From assembly GCA_963737545.1 (NCBI GenBank), contig CAVTTH010000003.1, positions 1,240,001 through 1,304,000 on the forward strand: DNA of 64,000 nt. The letters run 5' to 3'. A program made the translations under genes and the position numbers. The stretch is from CAVTTH01 sp963737545 (GTDB taxonomy: Bacteria > Verrucomicrobiota > Verrucomicrobiia > Chthoniobacterales > UBA10450). The first letter of the stretch is position 1; the number at the start of each line of letters is the position of its first letter. Below the pieces are notes generated by a model. The model was not told the origin of the DNA. It ran no database searches and saw only the letters and a list, made by a program, of their open reading frames with translations. This document shows positions 42,113 through 51,378 of this stretch, in pieces.

Positions 42113-43655
42113 CGATTGTACCGAAGCAGATCCACCAGGGGAATTCCATGACCGGCAGCCACGTCGGCTTGGTGTAGGCGATCGTACCGAACAATCGCGC
42201 GATTGTATTGGGCAAATCGCTAATGATCGTGACGACGACGAATCCGGTGATCATGGCGACGAAATTTCCGCGATCGTTACCGCGCGATTTTGTCAGCATG
42301 CCGGCGAGAAAAATGCCGAGGACCGAGCCGTAGGTGTAACCGTAAATTCCGAGCACGATCGGAATGATGCGCACGTTCGGCAACACGATGACAAAGTAGG
42401 AAGTGGTCGAGGCGACGACGATCATGAGAACGGAAAAACCGACCGTGGCCCAGCGCACCGTGCGCAAACTTTGTTCCGCGGTTGCGACCGGATTGATGTA
42501 CGGCTGATACCAGTCTCGCGTGAAACTGGTGGCGAGCGCGTTGATCGCGGTGCTAAGCGAGCCCATGGCGGTGGCGAAGATGCCGGCAATGAGCAGACCG
42601 CGCAGGCCGATGGGCATTTCGTAGAGAATGAAATGGCAAAAGGTTTCGTTAGGCGATTTCGGAAGGTTAGGATCGAAATGAGTCTGGTAATAAACCCAGA
42701 GCAGGAGACCAATGCTCAAGAATGTGAGCGCGATCGGGATATCGGCGAGACCGGAAAGGATGAGCGAGCGCCGGCTGCGCCGAATATCCACCGCCGTCAA
42801 CATGCGTTGGACCATGTCCTGATCGGTGCCGTGCGTCGCCATGGTCATGAATGTCGATCCAATGAGCCCGGCGAAGATGGTGTACTCGATCTCGAACATT
42901 CCTTTCCATTTGTCCCATCCGCTTTTCGCCGGATCGAGGCCGGTCGTGATGACGTCGGATAATTGAAAGCCGCCGTGAAGTTTCGCGATCGTGTGCCAGC
43001 CGCCGGGAATAGCGAAATAGAGCAAGCCGAGCGCGACGAGTGCGCTTCCGATCATGATCGAAGCCTGAATGAGATCGGTCCAAACGACGGCCTTGATTCC
43101 GCCAAGCGTGGTGTAGATCGCAGTCAGGACCACGATCACAACCGTTGCGCTGATGTAGATGAGAAGTGTTTCGGTCTGGCCAGGCCGGGCGCCGCGAATC
43201 ATTTCGTAAGCGAGGACGAGCGCGATGGCCGCGACATACAGCCGCGCTCCGGAGGCGAGCACCCGGGTGAACATGAAAACAGCCGAGGCTGCATTCTTCG
43301 ATCCAACGCCGAAACGCGCGGTCAGATATTCGTAGATCGAATAGACTTTGTAATCGTAATACGGCTTGATGAAAATGTAGCTGACGAGGATGCGGGCGAT
43401 GATGGTCCCAAAGGCGAGCTGGATGTAGGTGTAGTTGCGGAGCGCGAAACCTTCGCCCGGCGTGCCAAAAAAAGTGCCGGCGCTTGTTTCCGCTGCGACG
43501 ATGGAAGCGAGCACCGCCCACCACGGAATCCGCCGGCCGCCGAGCGCGAAATCTTCGAGGTTATCCTCCTTCCGGCCCATGCGGAGGCCGATGAAGATGA
43601 TGATGAAAAAGTAGAGCAGGAGAACGCCGGTATCGATGACGAGGCGGGAATCCAC
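42051..43655 (-). CDS. Sodium:solute symporter family protein
   Basis: 534 aa, GTG start at 43655. About 13 membrane helices. Family features: DFALGGRRIPWWAVLASIVA near residue 35, AAETSAGTFFGTPGEGFALR, YEYLTARFG and the GTDQDMVQRML segment. It imports a sugar, amino acid, or organic acid with sodium. Substrate unknown. The 3' end overlaps aspS by 62 bases, in antisense. Confidence 0.9.
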   Translation of the reverse strand: MDSRLVIDTGVLLLYFFIIIFIGLRMGRKEDNLEDFALGGRRIPWWAVLASIVAAETSAGTFFGTPGEGFALRNYTYIQLAFGTIIARILVSYIFIKPYYDYKVYSIYEYLTARFGVGSKNAASAVFMFTRVLASGARLYVAAIALVLAYEMIRGARPGQTETLLIYISATVVIVVLTAIYTTLGGIKAVVWTDLIQASIMIGSALVALGLLYFAIPGGWHTIAKLHGGFQLSDVITTGLDPAKSGWDKWKGMFEIEYTIFAGLIGSTFMTMATHGTDQDMVQRMLTAVDIRRSRRSLILSGLADIPIALTFLSIGLLLWVYYQTHFDPNLPKSPNETFCHFILYEMPIGLRGLLIAGIFATAMGSLSTAINALATSFTRDWYQPYINPVATAEQSLRTVRWATVGFSVLMIVVASTTSYFVIVLPNVRIIPIVLGIYGYTYGSVLGIFLAGMLTKSRGNDRGNFVAMITGFVVVTIISDLPNTIARLFGTIAYTKPTWLPVMEFPWWICFGTIVTFLVALLFPSPRPIAARPA

Positions 43656-43703
43656 GGTGACTAGCTGACAGAAATTATGCGGAGCGCAAAGTGGAAAAAC
43701 GCT

Positions 43704-43816
43704 GTCATCCCGAGCGTGAGCGAGGGAACTCGCAAACTACGTGCGACGCGATTTCGAAGATTGAACGCTCGATGTAGATTGCGGGGTCCTTCGTCGTCTG
43801 CGCGACTCAGGATGAC
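43704..43816. repeat. Dispersed palindromic repeat, family A
   Basis: Left arm GTCATCCCGAGCGTGAGCG, right arm TGCGCGACTCAGGATGAC. It lies in the divergent spacer between the symporter and the glycosylase gene, ending about 30 bases before ATG 43848. Confidence 0.85.
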
Positions 43817-43847
43817 ATGCGGGAATGATGAATGGATAATTTTGACG

Positions 43848-44723
43848 ATGAAGAGTGATCCCCGGCAGAGCATTGAATGTGCGGACTTCGATCTCGTGCG
43901 CACGCTGAACTCCGGTCAGGTCTTCCACTGGGAGAAGTGCGGCGCGGGTTACGCGGGAACGATCGGTTCGAAAGGCATCTACGTGGAGCAGCAGGAAAAT
44001 CGGCTTCTTTTCAGCGGCATCCCGGCGGAAGGAATCGAGAACTATTTTGCGCTCGATCATCCCCTGGCGGAAATCTGCCGTTCTTTCCCAGACGATGCCG
44101 CGATGCGCGCGGCGCGCGATTTTTGTCAAGGGTTGCGGATCATGCGGCAACCATTGTGGGAATGTCTGGCGACATTCATCACTTCATCGATGAAGCAGGT
44201 GGCGCATATCCGCCAGATCTCGCGGTCGTTGCGAACCCGATACGGAAAACGTCGGCGCGTATTCGAATGTGAGGTTTACACCTTCCCGCCGGTGCATCAG
44301 ATCGCGGAACTGACCGAACAGGAACTGATGGCCTGTGCGCTTGGATATCGGGCGAAGAATCTTCTCGCGACCGCCCGCCTGATCAGCTCCGGCGACGTCG
44401 ATCTCGAGCGATGGAGCGAGCTGTCCGACGAATTATTGCGCGAGCACCTGTGCGAGCTGCCTGGTGTGGGTCCAAAGGTTGCTAATTGTGTAATGCTCTT
44501 TGCTTATGAACGATTGTGCGCGTTCCCCATCGATGTTTGGATCGAGCGCGTTCTGAAGAAGAAATATTTTCCGCGACGGCGAATGGTTCGGGCTGAGGAA
44601 TTGAGAGGCTTTACGGCGAAATATTTTGGGGGCTACGGCGGCTACGCCCAGCAATATCTCTTTCATTATGCGCGGACCAGTCGGTCCTCGCGTCCAGCCC
44701 GGGCAGATGCACCAGCGGCGTGA
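43848..44723 (+). CDS. 8-oxoguanine DNA glycosylase (OGG1 type)
   Basis: Removes 8-oxoguanine from DNA and nicks by beta-lyase action. 291 aa from ATG 43848; the upstream part of the frame is repeat-derived. An OGG N-terminal domain (LNSGQVFHWEKCG) precedes the helix-hairpin-helix-GPD core: ELPGVGPKVANCVMLF with the catalytic Lys, and AFPIDVWIERVL with the catalytic Asp. This eukaryote/Clostridium-like OGG1 form is less common in bacteria than MutM. C-terminus is Arg/Ala-rich. Confidence 0.88.
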   Translation: MKSDPRQSIECADFDLVRTLNSGQVFHWEKCGAGYAGTIGSKGIYVEQQENRLLFSGIPAEGIENYFALDHPLAEICRSFPDDAAMRAARDFCQGLRIMRQPLWECLATFITSSMKQVAHIRQISRSLRTRYGKRRRVFECEVYTFPPVHQIAELTEQELMACALGYRAKNLLATARLISSGDVDLERWSELSDELLREHLCELPGVGPKVANCVMLFAYERLCAFPIDVWIERVLKKKYFPRRRMVRAEELRGFTAKYFGGYGGYAQQYLFHYARTSRSSRPARADAPAA

Positions 44724-44860
44724 TTTGTCAGCAGGAGAGAGGTGCGATATCGTTTCGCCGATTTGGAAGCGGCCGAAGTCACTCGAACGGCGCCATTTTC
44801 GTTTTGTGAACCGCTCGTCTTGATAGCTGGTTCCTGATCCCCCGCGACATCGGAAATTCC

Positions 44861-45907
44861 ATGGAAAGATTACGAGAGAGGACAAAGGTTCTGCTGGCCA
44901 TTCTGGCTTCGCTCCTGGTGCATGTGGTGGTGGCGTTTTCTCTTGCTACTTTTGGCGGAGCTTTTGCCACGGCGACTCCGGTGGAAGAGAAGCCGGTCGA
45001 GCTCACGATTGTTGATCTTTCAGCTACACCGCCGCCCGCAGTCGCTCGAAATCCTTCGTTCATGGAGACGGATGAATCGAAGCAATCGGTCGAACCACCG
45101 AAGGAGAAAACGTTCGAATCGAATGCGAATTCTATTGCCGCAAGCAAACTGCCACCGACGGGGAACGATCCGTTGCCGACACAGGAGGGGAGAGACTTGC
45201 CCTTCGTTCAAACTGAAACCCATCCTTCTTCGCTTGCCAGTCAGGGACAAAGGCCGCAACCGACGCCTCCGCCGCCAGAGATGTCCCCGACCCCGGCGGC
45301 AAAACCATCGGTCGTACCGAGTCCGGCGGCCTCGGAGACACCAAAGACAACGCCCACTGCGGCTCCTGTCGCGACTCCGGAACCGGAGCAGTTTGCGATG
45401 TTGACCGCGACACCGCCGCCACCGCTGCGCGAGCCGGAAACAGAGATCACTCCCGCTCCAGACATTGCCGCTTCCACACCACTGCCGATCCCTCGTCCCC
45501 GGCCGGAGAGCCCGGCATCCTCATATCGAGCCCAGAAGGAACAGACGCGCATTTCGGGGCGAATCGGAAGGAATGGGGTCTCGGCGGTGGATGCGGTTGG
45601 GACACCACTGGGGCGATATAAGAAACAGGTTCTGGATGCGATTGGATCGCGCTGGTATTTTTATATGGCGAAAAGACTGGACGTGGTGAGTATCGGCACG
45701 GCGCACGTGGAAGCTGAGGTGGACGAACGGGGCCACATCCAAAATTTGAATATCCTTTCAAACAATGCGAACGAGGCTTTCGCAAACATCTGCTTGCAAT
45801 CATTTCAAGAGGCGCAAATTCCTCCCATTCCACCGGAGCTGGTTTCCGCCCTACCCGACGGCAGGCTTCCCTTGGATATTTCCTTTACCGCTTTCGCTAA
45901 CAAATGA
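44861..45907 (+). CDS. TonB-like energy transducer (second system)
   Basis: 348 aa. One N-terminal helix (LLAILASLLVHVVVAFSLAT), then about 200 residues of Pro/Thr/Glu-rich linker, then a short TonB/TolA-like C-terminal domain (KQVLDAIGSRWYFYMAKR ... AEVDERGHIQNLNI). The last bases overlap the next gene as ATGA. TolA is possible as well as TonB, because an ExbB/TolQ and ExbD/TolR pair follow. Confidence 0.78.
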   Translation: MERLRERTKVLLAILASLLVHVVVAFSLATFGGAFATATPVEEKPVELTIVDLSATPPPAVARNPSFMETDESKQSVEPPKEKTFESNANSIAASKLPPTGNDPLPTQEGRDLPFVQTETHPSSLASQGQRPQPTPPPPEMSPTPAAKPSVVPSPAASETPKTTPTAAPVATPEPEQFAMLTATPPPPLREPETEITPAPDIAASTPLPIPRPRPESPASSYRAQKEQTRISGRIGRNGVSAVDAVGTPLGRYKKQVLDAIGSRWYFYMAKRLDVVSIGTAHVEAEVDERGHIQNLNILSNNANEAFANICLQSFQEAQIPPIPPELVSALPDGRLPLDISFTAFANK

Positions 45908-46626
45908 TCGCTCAAACAATCCTCGCTGAAACACCGGGAGCGGCGCAGACCGTCGTAGGTTTCTTTGCAAAAGGCGGCCTGTTCATGTGGCCGCTCCTTG
46001 CTTGTTCGATCGTAGCTGTGACTACAATCATCCTGCGTACCATAGCGCTCCGGCAACGAAACGTGCTTCCGTTGGTGGTCGAGAGTGAGATCGAGCGGCT
46101 GGCGCCGGGCGCGAGCGCCGAACGGCTGGCACGGATCGTCGCGCACGATCATTCCTCGCTGGCGCGGATCACGCGTGTGGCGTTGCAACACTTACGCTGG
46201 CCGCGGTCGGAAAATGTTGAATTCGTCCAGACACGCGGGCGTTTTGAAATGGTCCGGCTGGAAAAGGGATTAATCGTGCTTGAAATCATTACCGGAATCG
46301 CGCCGTTGATTGGATTGATCGGAACCGTTTCAGGATTGGTGCATGTCTTCTCCGGGCTCGGATTGAGCACCGGCGCCTCGGATACAAAAAGCGTGGCGCT
46401 CGGCATTTCCGAGGCGCTTAATTGCACCATCTTCGGATTGTCGATCGCGGTGCCGAGCCTGATCGCTTTCAGCTACTTTTCGAAAAAGGTGGAAAAAATG
46501 TCGGTGGAAATGGAAACGCTGGTGACCGATTTGATTTCGAAATGCTATTACGGGCGCATGACGCGCGACGAATCCATCCAGTCGAAACTGACGGCGCCGT
46601 CGCCGGTGGCCGCAACTGTCGAGTGA
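45904..46626 (+). CDS. ExbB/TolQ/MotA-family proton channel (second system)
   Basis: 240 aa. Three helices: FFAKGGLFMWPLLACSIVAV, then VLEIITGIAPLIGLIGTVSG (the family's most conserved stretch) and TIFGLSIAVPSLIAFSYF. Overlaps the TonB-like gene by four bases and precedes an ExbD gene by 21, so the three form one transport-energising operon. Confidence 0.92.
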   Translation: MIAQTILAETPGAAQTVVGFFAKGGLFMWPLLACSIVAVTTIILRTIALRQRNVLPLVVESEIERLAPGASAERLARIVAHDHSSLARITRVALQHLRWPRSENVEFVQTRGRFEMVRLEKGLIVLEIITGIAPLIGLIGTVSGLVHVFSGLGLSTGASDTKSVALGISEALNCTIFGLSIAVPSLIAFSYFSKKVEKMSVEMETLVTDLISKCYYGRMTRDESIQSKLTAPSPVAATVE

Positions 46627-46647
46627 GGCTGGCTTTCCTCTGACGCC

Positions 46648-47055
46648 ATGAAATTCGCACACCGCAAACGGCGGGCGCCGTCGATCATCATTGTTTCCCT
46701 GGTGGATATTCTCACGATCCTGCTGATCTTTTTTGTCGTCTCAACTACGTTCAAGAAGGATCAGCCGGAAGTGCAGATCAATCTGCCGGAATCGAAAACT
46801 GCGACCAGGGCACCTTCAGAAACGGAGCAGGCGATCGTGAGCGTGACGGCCGATGATGAGGTCCAGCTGGATGGAAGAACCATCGCCGTCGATCAGCTCG
46901 AAGCGGCCGTTCGCGATTTGACGACGACGCGCAGGTCTTCGCTCGCCTTGCAAGCCGACAAGAAGGCGTCGTTCGGGATGATCATTCAGGTGATGGACGC
47001 GTTGAAGCTGGCAGGCGTAAAAAACCTCCCTGCCTTTACGCACGGGGAGAAATGA
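46648..47055 (+). CDS. ExbD/TolR-family protein (second system)
   Basis: 135 aa. HRKRRAPSIIIVSLVDILTI with the membrane Asp, followed by a periplasmic domain (VQINLPESKTATRAPSE). It overlaps def by four bases (ATGA). Partner of the ExbB at 45904. Confidence 0.92.
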   Translation: MKFAHRKRRAPSIIIVSLVDILTILLIFFVVSTTFKKDQPEVQINLPESKTATRAPSETEQAIVSVTADDEVQLDGRTIAVDQLEAAVRDLTTTRRSSLALQADKKASFGMIIQVMDALKLAGVKNLPAFTHGEK

Positions 47056-47636
47056 ACCTGCCCATCGCGAAGTACGGCGATCCGATCCTGCGCGCCCAAG
47101 GGAAGTGCGTGGGCGAAGTGGATGATCGTATTCGCACGCTTGCCGCCAACATGCTGGAGACGATGCATGCTGCCAACGGCGTGGGTCTGGCTGCGCAGCA
47201 GGTCGGCGAAGCGTTGCAACTTACCGTGCTCGACGTTTTGCAAACCGAGGATCGACCGAGCACGCTGAGGCTAAACGGCCGGGAGATCGAGCTGCCGGCG
47301 GCGATGCCGTTGATCCTGCTCAACCCCAAAATTGTGCTCGATGATGAAACCGATTTCGCCAGCGAAGGTTGCCTGAGTTTCCCGGAGATCACCGCTGAGA
47401 TCGAACGATCTGTCGCGGTGAATGTCCGGGCTGAAAACCTCGATGGCCAGCCAATCGAAATTGAAGCAACCGGGCTACTGGCTCGCGCCTTGCAGCACGA
47501 AGTCGATCACCTCAACGGCATCCTATTCATCGATCGGATGAGCTCCGTCGCGAAGGCGAGCTTGAACAGCCGCCTGAAGCGGTTGCGAAAAGAAACTCTG
47601 CGCAACGAAAGAAGCGCGGTCGGGCGCGCGACCTAG
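47052..47636 (+). CDS. def: Peptide deformylase
   Basis: Removes the formyl group from new proteins. 194 aa. All three motifs are present: GVGLAAQQVG, EGCLSFPE and QHEVDHLNG (metal-binding Cys and His-His). Overlaps the ExbD stop, so it is the last gene of that operon. The 3' end overlaps the convergent hypothetical gene by four bases. Confidence 0.97.
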   Translation: MNLPIAKYGDPILRAQGKCVGEVDDRIRTLAANMLETMHAANGVGLAAQQVGEALQLTVLDVLQTEDRPSTLRLNGREIELPAAMPLILLNPKIVLDDETDFASEGCLSFPEITAEIERSVAVNVRAENLDGQPIEIEATGLLARALQHEVDHLNGILFIDRMSSVAKASLNSRLKRLRKETLRNERSAVGRAT

Positions 47637-48157
47637 ATCAATTTATAATCCACCGTGATGGTGCGGAAGACGAGCGGATCGTGTTGCGCGGAAAAATAAA
47701 AGAGTTCCAGCATTGTGCCTCCGACCATCCATTGGTAACCGACGAGCGTTTGAATCACTTCGGTGTCCGTATCGCGGGAACGCGAAACCAGTTTTCCAGT
47801 CCCAAATTTCCCATCGAAGTAGCGGCGGATTTCTCCCATCCGTTCGTTGTAGCGCTCGATCGTCCAATCCGGATACTCGTATTGCAGTTCCACTTCAGCG
47901 AGCTGGCCTTCCCGAAAATTAAAAAGCGTGCGTTTCAGGCCTGGTTGCACCAGTTGCTCGACGGTCCAAACATCTCGTCCCTCTTTTTTCTCTCGCGAAA
48001 CGATTTTCGCTTTTGCTCCTTTAAGAGCGGCTTCCACGCGACTCATCGAATCCTTCCAGCGAAAGCCAAAGGGTGGCGGAATGTCATCCATCGCCAACAG
48101 AGGCGGAACGCTGATCAGAAGTGAGACCGTGGCGAGCAAAGCAAGACGCATAGCCAT
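47633..48157 (-). CDS. Secreted protein of unknown function
   Basis: 174 aa with a clear signal peptide (LALLATVSLLISVPPLLA) and a soluble mature region including PPPFGFRWKDSMSRVEAALK and repeated aromatic strands (AEVELQYEYPDWTIERYNER). No family recognised. Probably periplasmic. Convergent with def. Confidence 0.6.
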   Translation of the reverse strand: MAMRLALLATVSLLISVPPLLAMDDIPPPFGFRWKDSMSRVEAALKGAKAKIVSREKKEGRDVWTVEQLVQPGLKRTLFNFREGQLAEVELQYEYPDWTIERYNERMGEIRRYFDGKFGTGKLVSRSRDTDTEVIQTLVGYQWMVGGTMLELFYFSAQHDPLVFRTITVDYKLI

Positions 48158-48733
48158 TATCCGTTCACAAAATTGTAAACGACGCGCGTCGAATTTTCTT
48201 GAATCATTTTTGTTTTTCCCGCCACACCGCTTTTGTCCGAGCGACTAATTTTGCGCACGCGCGGCGGCGGGGTCAACCGCGCGTCCTCGCGATACCTCGC
48301 AGCGAGATCTCGTGAGTTTCTTTTTGACCGTTGAGTCAAGATGTTTTTCGAAACAAAGAAAAATAAAATTCAGATTTTTTCTTGTCGGAATGAAAATGGA
48401 TTTCTAATCTCAAGCCGCTGGCAGGGAGCAAAAGATAGTGGGTGTGAATAAGATGTGAACAGTTCGGAAGAATCTCAAGGAGAAAAAATAGATATGGCAC
48501 TCACTCAATCGCACGAGCAGGATCGAATCGCCGTCGCTTCGGTTCGTTCACAACTCATTTCAGAGGGACTGATCCTTCGTTTTCCCTCGTATAACGACTC
48601 TTTTTCCGAGAATTGCGGCGAGGATTTTCTCCGCGCGACCAACGTGTCCGCCCCGTTGTCCATCCTCGTCTCCTGTTTTTTTTCCTCCCGCGCCCCGTCG
48701 TGGGGAGTTGTTTAACGCTGTTAACAAGTCAGC
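48158..48733. other. 576-base region upstream of dnaA, candidate replication origin
   Basis: Only a doubtful short frame is present. It has an AT-rich stretch (about 48340-48400) and one good DnaA box in reverse, TGTGAATAA at 48443-48451 (TTATTCACA). Position beside dnaA-dnaN fits oriC in many bacteria. One box is thin evidence. Confidence 0.4.
48494..48715 (+). CDS. Doubtful 73-aa frame upstream of dnaA
   Basis: ATG 48494 has a fair ribosome-binding site (AAGGAGA, 48477-48483). The start MALTQSHEQDRIAVAS looks plausible, but the end (SCFFSSRAPSWGVV) does not and no family was recognised. It could equally be non-coding origin sequence. Confidence 0.25.
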   Translation: MALTQSHEQDRIAVASVRSQLISEGLILRFPSYNDSFSENCGEDFLRATNVSAPLSILVSCFFSSRAPSWGVV

Positions 48734-50101
48734 ATGGACGAGAAGTGTTCCAATTTATGGCAGAAGCTATCGGCTGCGTTGAAGCCGCACGTCAGCGCCG
48801 ACACTTTCAAGCGCTGGTTTTCCGCGGTGAAGCTCATCGAGGCGACGGACGATGCGCTCACTTTTCGCGTTCCGAACAATATCTATCAGTTCTGGATTGA
48901 AAGTAATCACATGCCTGCGCTGCAGGCGGCGATCGTCACGGTCTGCGGCTCTCCGCGCTCCGTGATCTTCGCTCTGCCGTCGCAAAAGTCGGGACAGGAC
49001 GGCGAGTTGATCGTGGCGGCGATTCCGGAAAAAGAAAAAACGCCCGACGCTGGCCGCGATCCAAGGGAAAGCGCGAGTGCGTTGGGACTCAATCCCCGCA
49101 ACACGTTTGAGTCATTCGTGATCGGGCCGAACAACGAAATCGCGCACGCGGCCAGCCTGGCCGTGGCCAAGACACCGGCGAAAACATACAACCCGCTTTT
49201 TGTTTATGGCGGCGTTGGACTGGGCAAGACACATTTGATGCAGGCGATCGGCCAGTACGTTTGGTCGAAAAAGCGCAACGCAAAGGTGATGTATCTTTCG
49301 AGCGAACTGTTCATCAACGAGTTTATCGACGCGATCCAGCACAACAACCTGGTGAAGTTCCGGAAGCGTTATCGGCAGGCCGATCTGCTGCTCATCGACG
49401 ACATTCAATTTCTCGGTGGAAAAGAACGATCGCAGGAAGAATTCTTTCACACTTTCAACACTCTGTTCGACGGGCACAAACAAATCGTTCTCTCGAGCGA
49501 CCGGCCGGCTTCCGAGATCGCCAATCTTGAGCATCGGCTTGTTTCACGTTTTGAATGGGGACTGACGGCGGAGCTGCAGCCACCGGATATCGAGACGCGC
49601 ACCGCGATCCTGCGGAAGAAGGCGCGCACGCTGCATATCTCTTTGCGCGATGAAGTTTTTGATTTTCTTGCTCTTCGGATTCGCACGAATGTGCGCCGCC
49701 TGGAAGGCGCCTTGATGCGGGTCGCCTCTTTCGCCTCGCTCAGCGGGAAAGAACTAACGAACGAAGTCGTTGAGCATCTTCTGAAAGATATTCTGCAGGA
49801 GGAAGCGCGGCACGCGGTTACGATCGAGCAAATCCAGCGGCGCGTAGCGGAGCACTTTGATATTCGTCTCGCGGATATGACGAGCAAGCGGCGTCCTGCC
49901 AACATCGCTTTCCCGCGGCAGGTCGCGATGTATCTGGCGCGTGAGTTAACCAAGGCTTCGCTCAACGAAATCGGCGATGCTTTCGGCGGCCGCGATCACG
50001 GCACTGTGTTGCATGCCTGTCGATTGGTGAAAAAACGCATGGCGGAACAGGACAAGATTCGGCAAACAATCTCGTTCATCGACAGCTCGCTCCAGCGCTG
50101 A
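48734..50101 (+). CDS. dnaA: Chromosomal replication initiator DnaA
   Basis: AAA+ protein that binds DnaA boxes and opens the origin. 455 aa. Domain I (NLWQKLSAALKPHVSADTFK), linker, domain III with Walker A GGVGLGKTH and Walker B LLLIDDIQFL, and domain IV with the DnaA signature IGDAFGGRDHGTVLHACR. Start ATG 48734. dnaN follows after 59 bases. Confidence 0.98.
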   Translation: MDEKCSNLWQKLSAALKPHVSADTFKRWFSAVKLIEATDDALTFRVPNNIYQFWIESNHMPALQAAIVTVCGSPRSVIFALPSQKSGQDGELIVAAIPEKEKTPDAGRDPRESASALGLNPRNTFESFVIGPNNEIAHAASLAVAKTPAKTYNPLFVYGGVGLGKTHLMQAIGQYVWSKKRNAKVMYLSSELFINEFIDAIQHNNLVKFRKRYRQADLLLIDDIQFLGGKERSQEEFFHTFNTLFDGHKQIVLSSDRPASEIANLEHRLVSRFEWGLTAELQPPDIETRTAILRKKARTLHISLRDEVFDFLALRIRTNVRRLEGALMRVASFASLSGKELTNEVVEHLLKDILQEEARHAVTIEQIQRRVAEHFDIRLADMTSKRRPANIAFPRQVAMYLARELTKASLNEIGDAFGGRDHGTVLHACRLVKKRMAEQDKIRQTISFIDSSLQR

Positions 50102-50160
50102 GCGCGCGAGATTACGGTTGCCGAATAAAATCGCAAGCCTTACATCTAGCTCGTTCCGAC

Positions 50161-51258
50161 ATGAAACTAAGCGTCACGAAAGAAAAATTGCTGGAAGGTT
50201 TGCAACAGGTCCAGAACGTCGTCAGCACCCGCACCACCCTTCCGATTCTTTCCAACGTCCTGCTTCAGGCGAACGGCAATGAAGTTCACCTGACGACGAC
50301 GGACCTCGATGTCGGAGTGCGCGGAAGTTTCGAGGCGAAGGTGGAAAAGGAGGGCGCGACCACGTTGCCGGCCCGGCGTTTGTTTTCGATCATTCGCGAA
50401 TTGCCTTCGAGCGAGATTCAGATCGACGTTGATGGCAAGAACGCCGCATCCATCCGCAGCGGCCAAAGCTTCTTCAAGATTCTGGGCTTACCCGAGGAGG
50501 AATTTCCGCCGCTGCCGAAATTCGAAAATGCCAAGGTCGTGACCATGCGGCAGAAAGATTTGCGCGATGGACTGCGCAAAACTTCCTACGCCATTTCGAC
50601 AGACGAAACCCGATACGTGCTCAACGGTGTCCTCTTCAGTCTTAAAGACAATAAGCTGACGCTGGTGGCGACAGACGGACGGCGGCTCGCAATGGTGGAT
50701 ATTGAACTCGAATTTCCGCGCAGCCACGAGGGAGATATCATTGTGCCGACAAAAGCCGTCACCGAATTGCAGCGACTTTTGACGGACGAGGGCGACGTCA
50801 AGATCAGCATCGGCAGCGGGCAGATCGCCTTCGACCTCAACAACACGCTCCTCGTCTCGAAGTTGATCGAGGGGAATTATCCAAACTACCGTCAGGTGAT
50901 TCCGAGCGAAACGAAAGAGCGCGTCACACTTGAACGCGAAACATTTTTGAATTCGCTGCGCCGGGTTTCATTGCTGGCCAGCGATAAATCGAATTCGATC
51001 AAACTCAACTTCAGCAAGAACAACATCGACATCACGGCCAACACTCCCGAAGTCGGTGAAGCAAAGGAATCTCTGCCGGTTGTCTACAAAGGCCGTGAAT
51101 TTTCGATCGCGTTCAATCCGGAATTCTTCATGGCGCCGTTGCGCAACCTGACTGAGGACGAGATTTTTCTCGACCTGATCGATGAGATGAGTCCGGGTGT
51201 TCTGAAGATTCAGAGCCCGTTTCTATACGTCCTGATGCCGATGCGCATTAGTTCATAG
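50161..51258 (+). CDS. dnaN: DNA polymerase III sliding clamp (beta subunit)
   Basis: 365 aa ring subunit that tethers polymerase III. Three clamp domains: KLSVTKEKLLEGLQQVQNVV at the start, then the central DETRYVLNGVLFSL with TDGRRLAMV, and the terminal PVVYKGREFSIAFNPEFF ending YVLMPMRI (family-conserved C-terminus). recF, often next, is absent; the following sequence is repeats and a glycosyltransferase. Confidence 0.97.
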   Translation: MKLSVTKEKLLEGLQQVQNVVSTRTTLPILSNVLLQANGNEVHLTTTDLDVGVRGSFEAKVEKEGATTLPARRLFSIIRELPSSEIQIDVDGKNAASIRSGQSFFKILGLPEEEFPPLPKFENAKVVTMRQKDLRDGLRKTSYAISTDETRYVLNGVLFSLKDNKLTLVATDGRRLAMVDIELEFPRSHEGDIIVPTKAVTELQRLLTDEGDVKISIGSGQIAFDLNNTLLVSKLIEGNYPNYRQVIPSETKERVTLERETFLNSLRRVSLLASDKSNSIKLNFSKNNIDITANTPEVGEAKESLPVVYKGREFSIAFNPEFFMAPLRNLTEDEIFLDLIDEMSPGVLKIQSPFLYVLMPMRISS

Positions 51259-51334
51259 GCGTTCGTCTTCGACTTTCTATCGGTTGTTTCGAACGCCTGC
51301 GAGGTCCCTCGCCGTCTGCGCGGCTCGGGATGAC
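51257..51334. repeat. Hairpin after dnaN and half copy of repeat family A
   Basis: A nine-base stem (AGGCGTTCG at 51257-51265 with CGAACGCCT at 51290-51298) overlaps the dnaN stop. It is followed by one family A arm, GAGGTCCCTCGCCGTCTG onward to CGGGATGAC at 51334. No matching left arm was found. Confidence 0.5.
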
Positions 51335-51378
51335 GGCTGGCGCACGGCCTCGCCATGCTGGATACGGATATCATTCTT

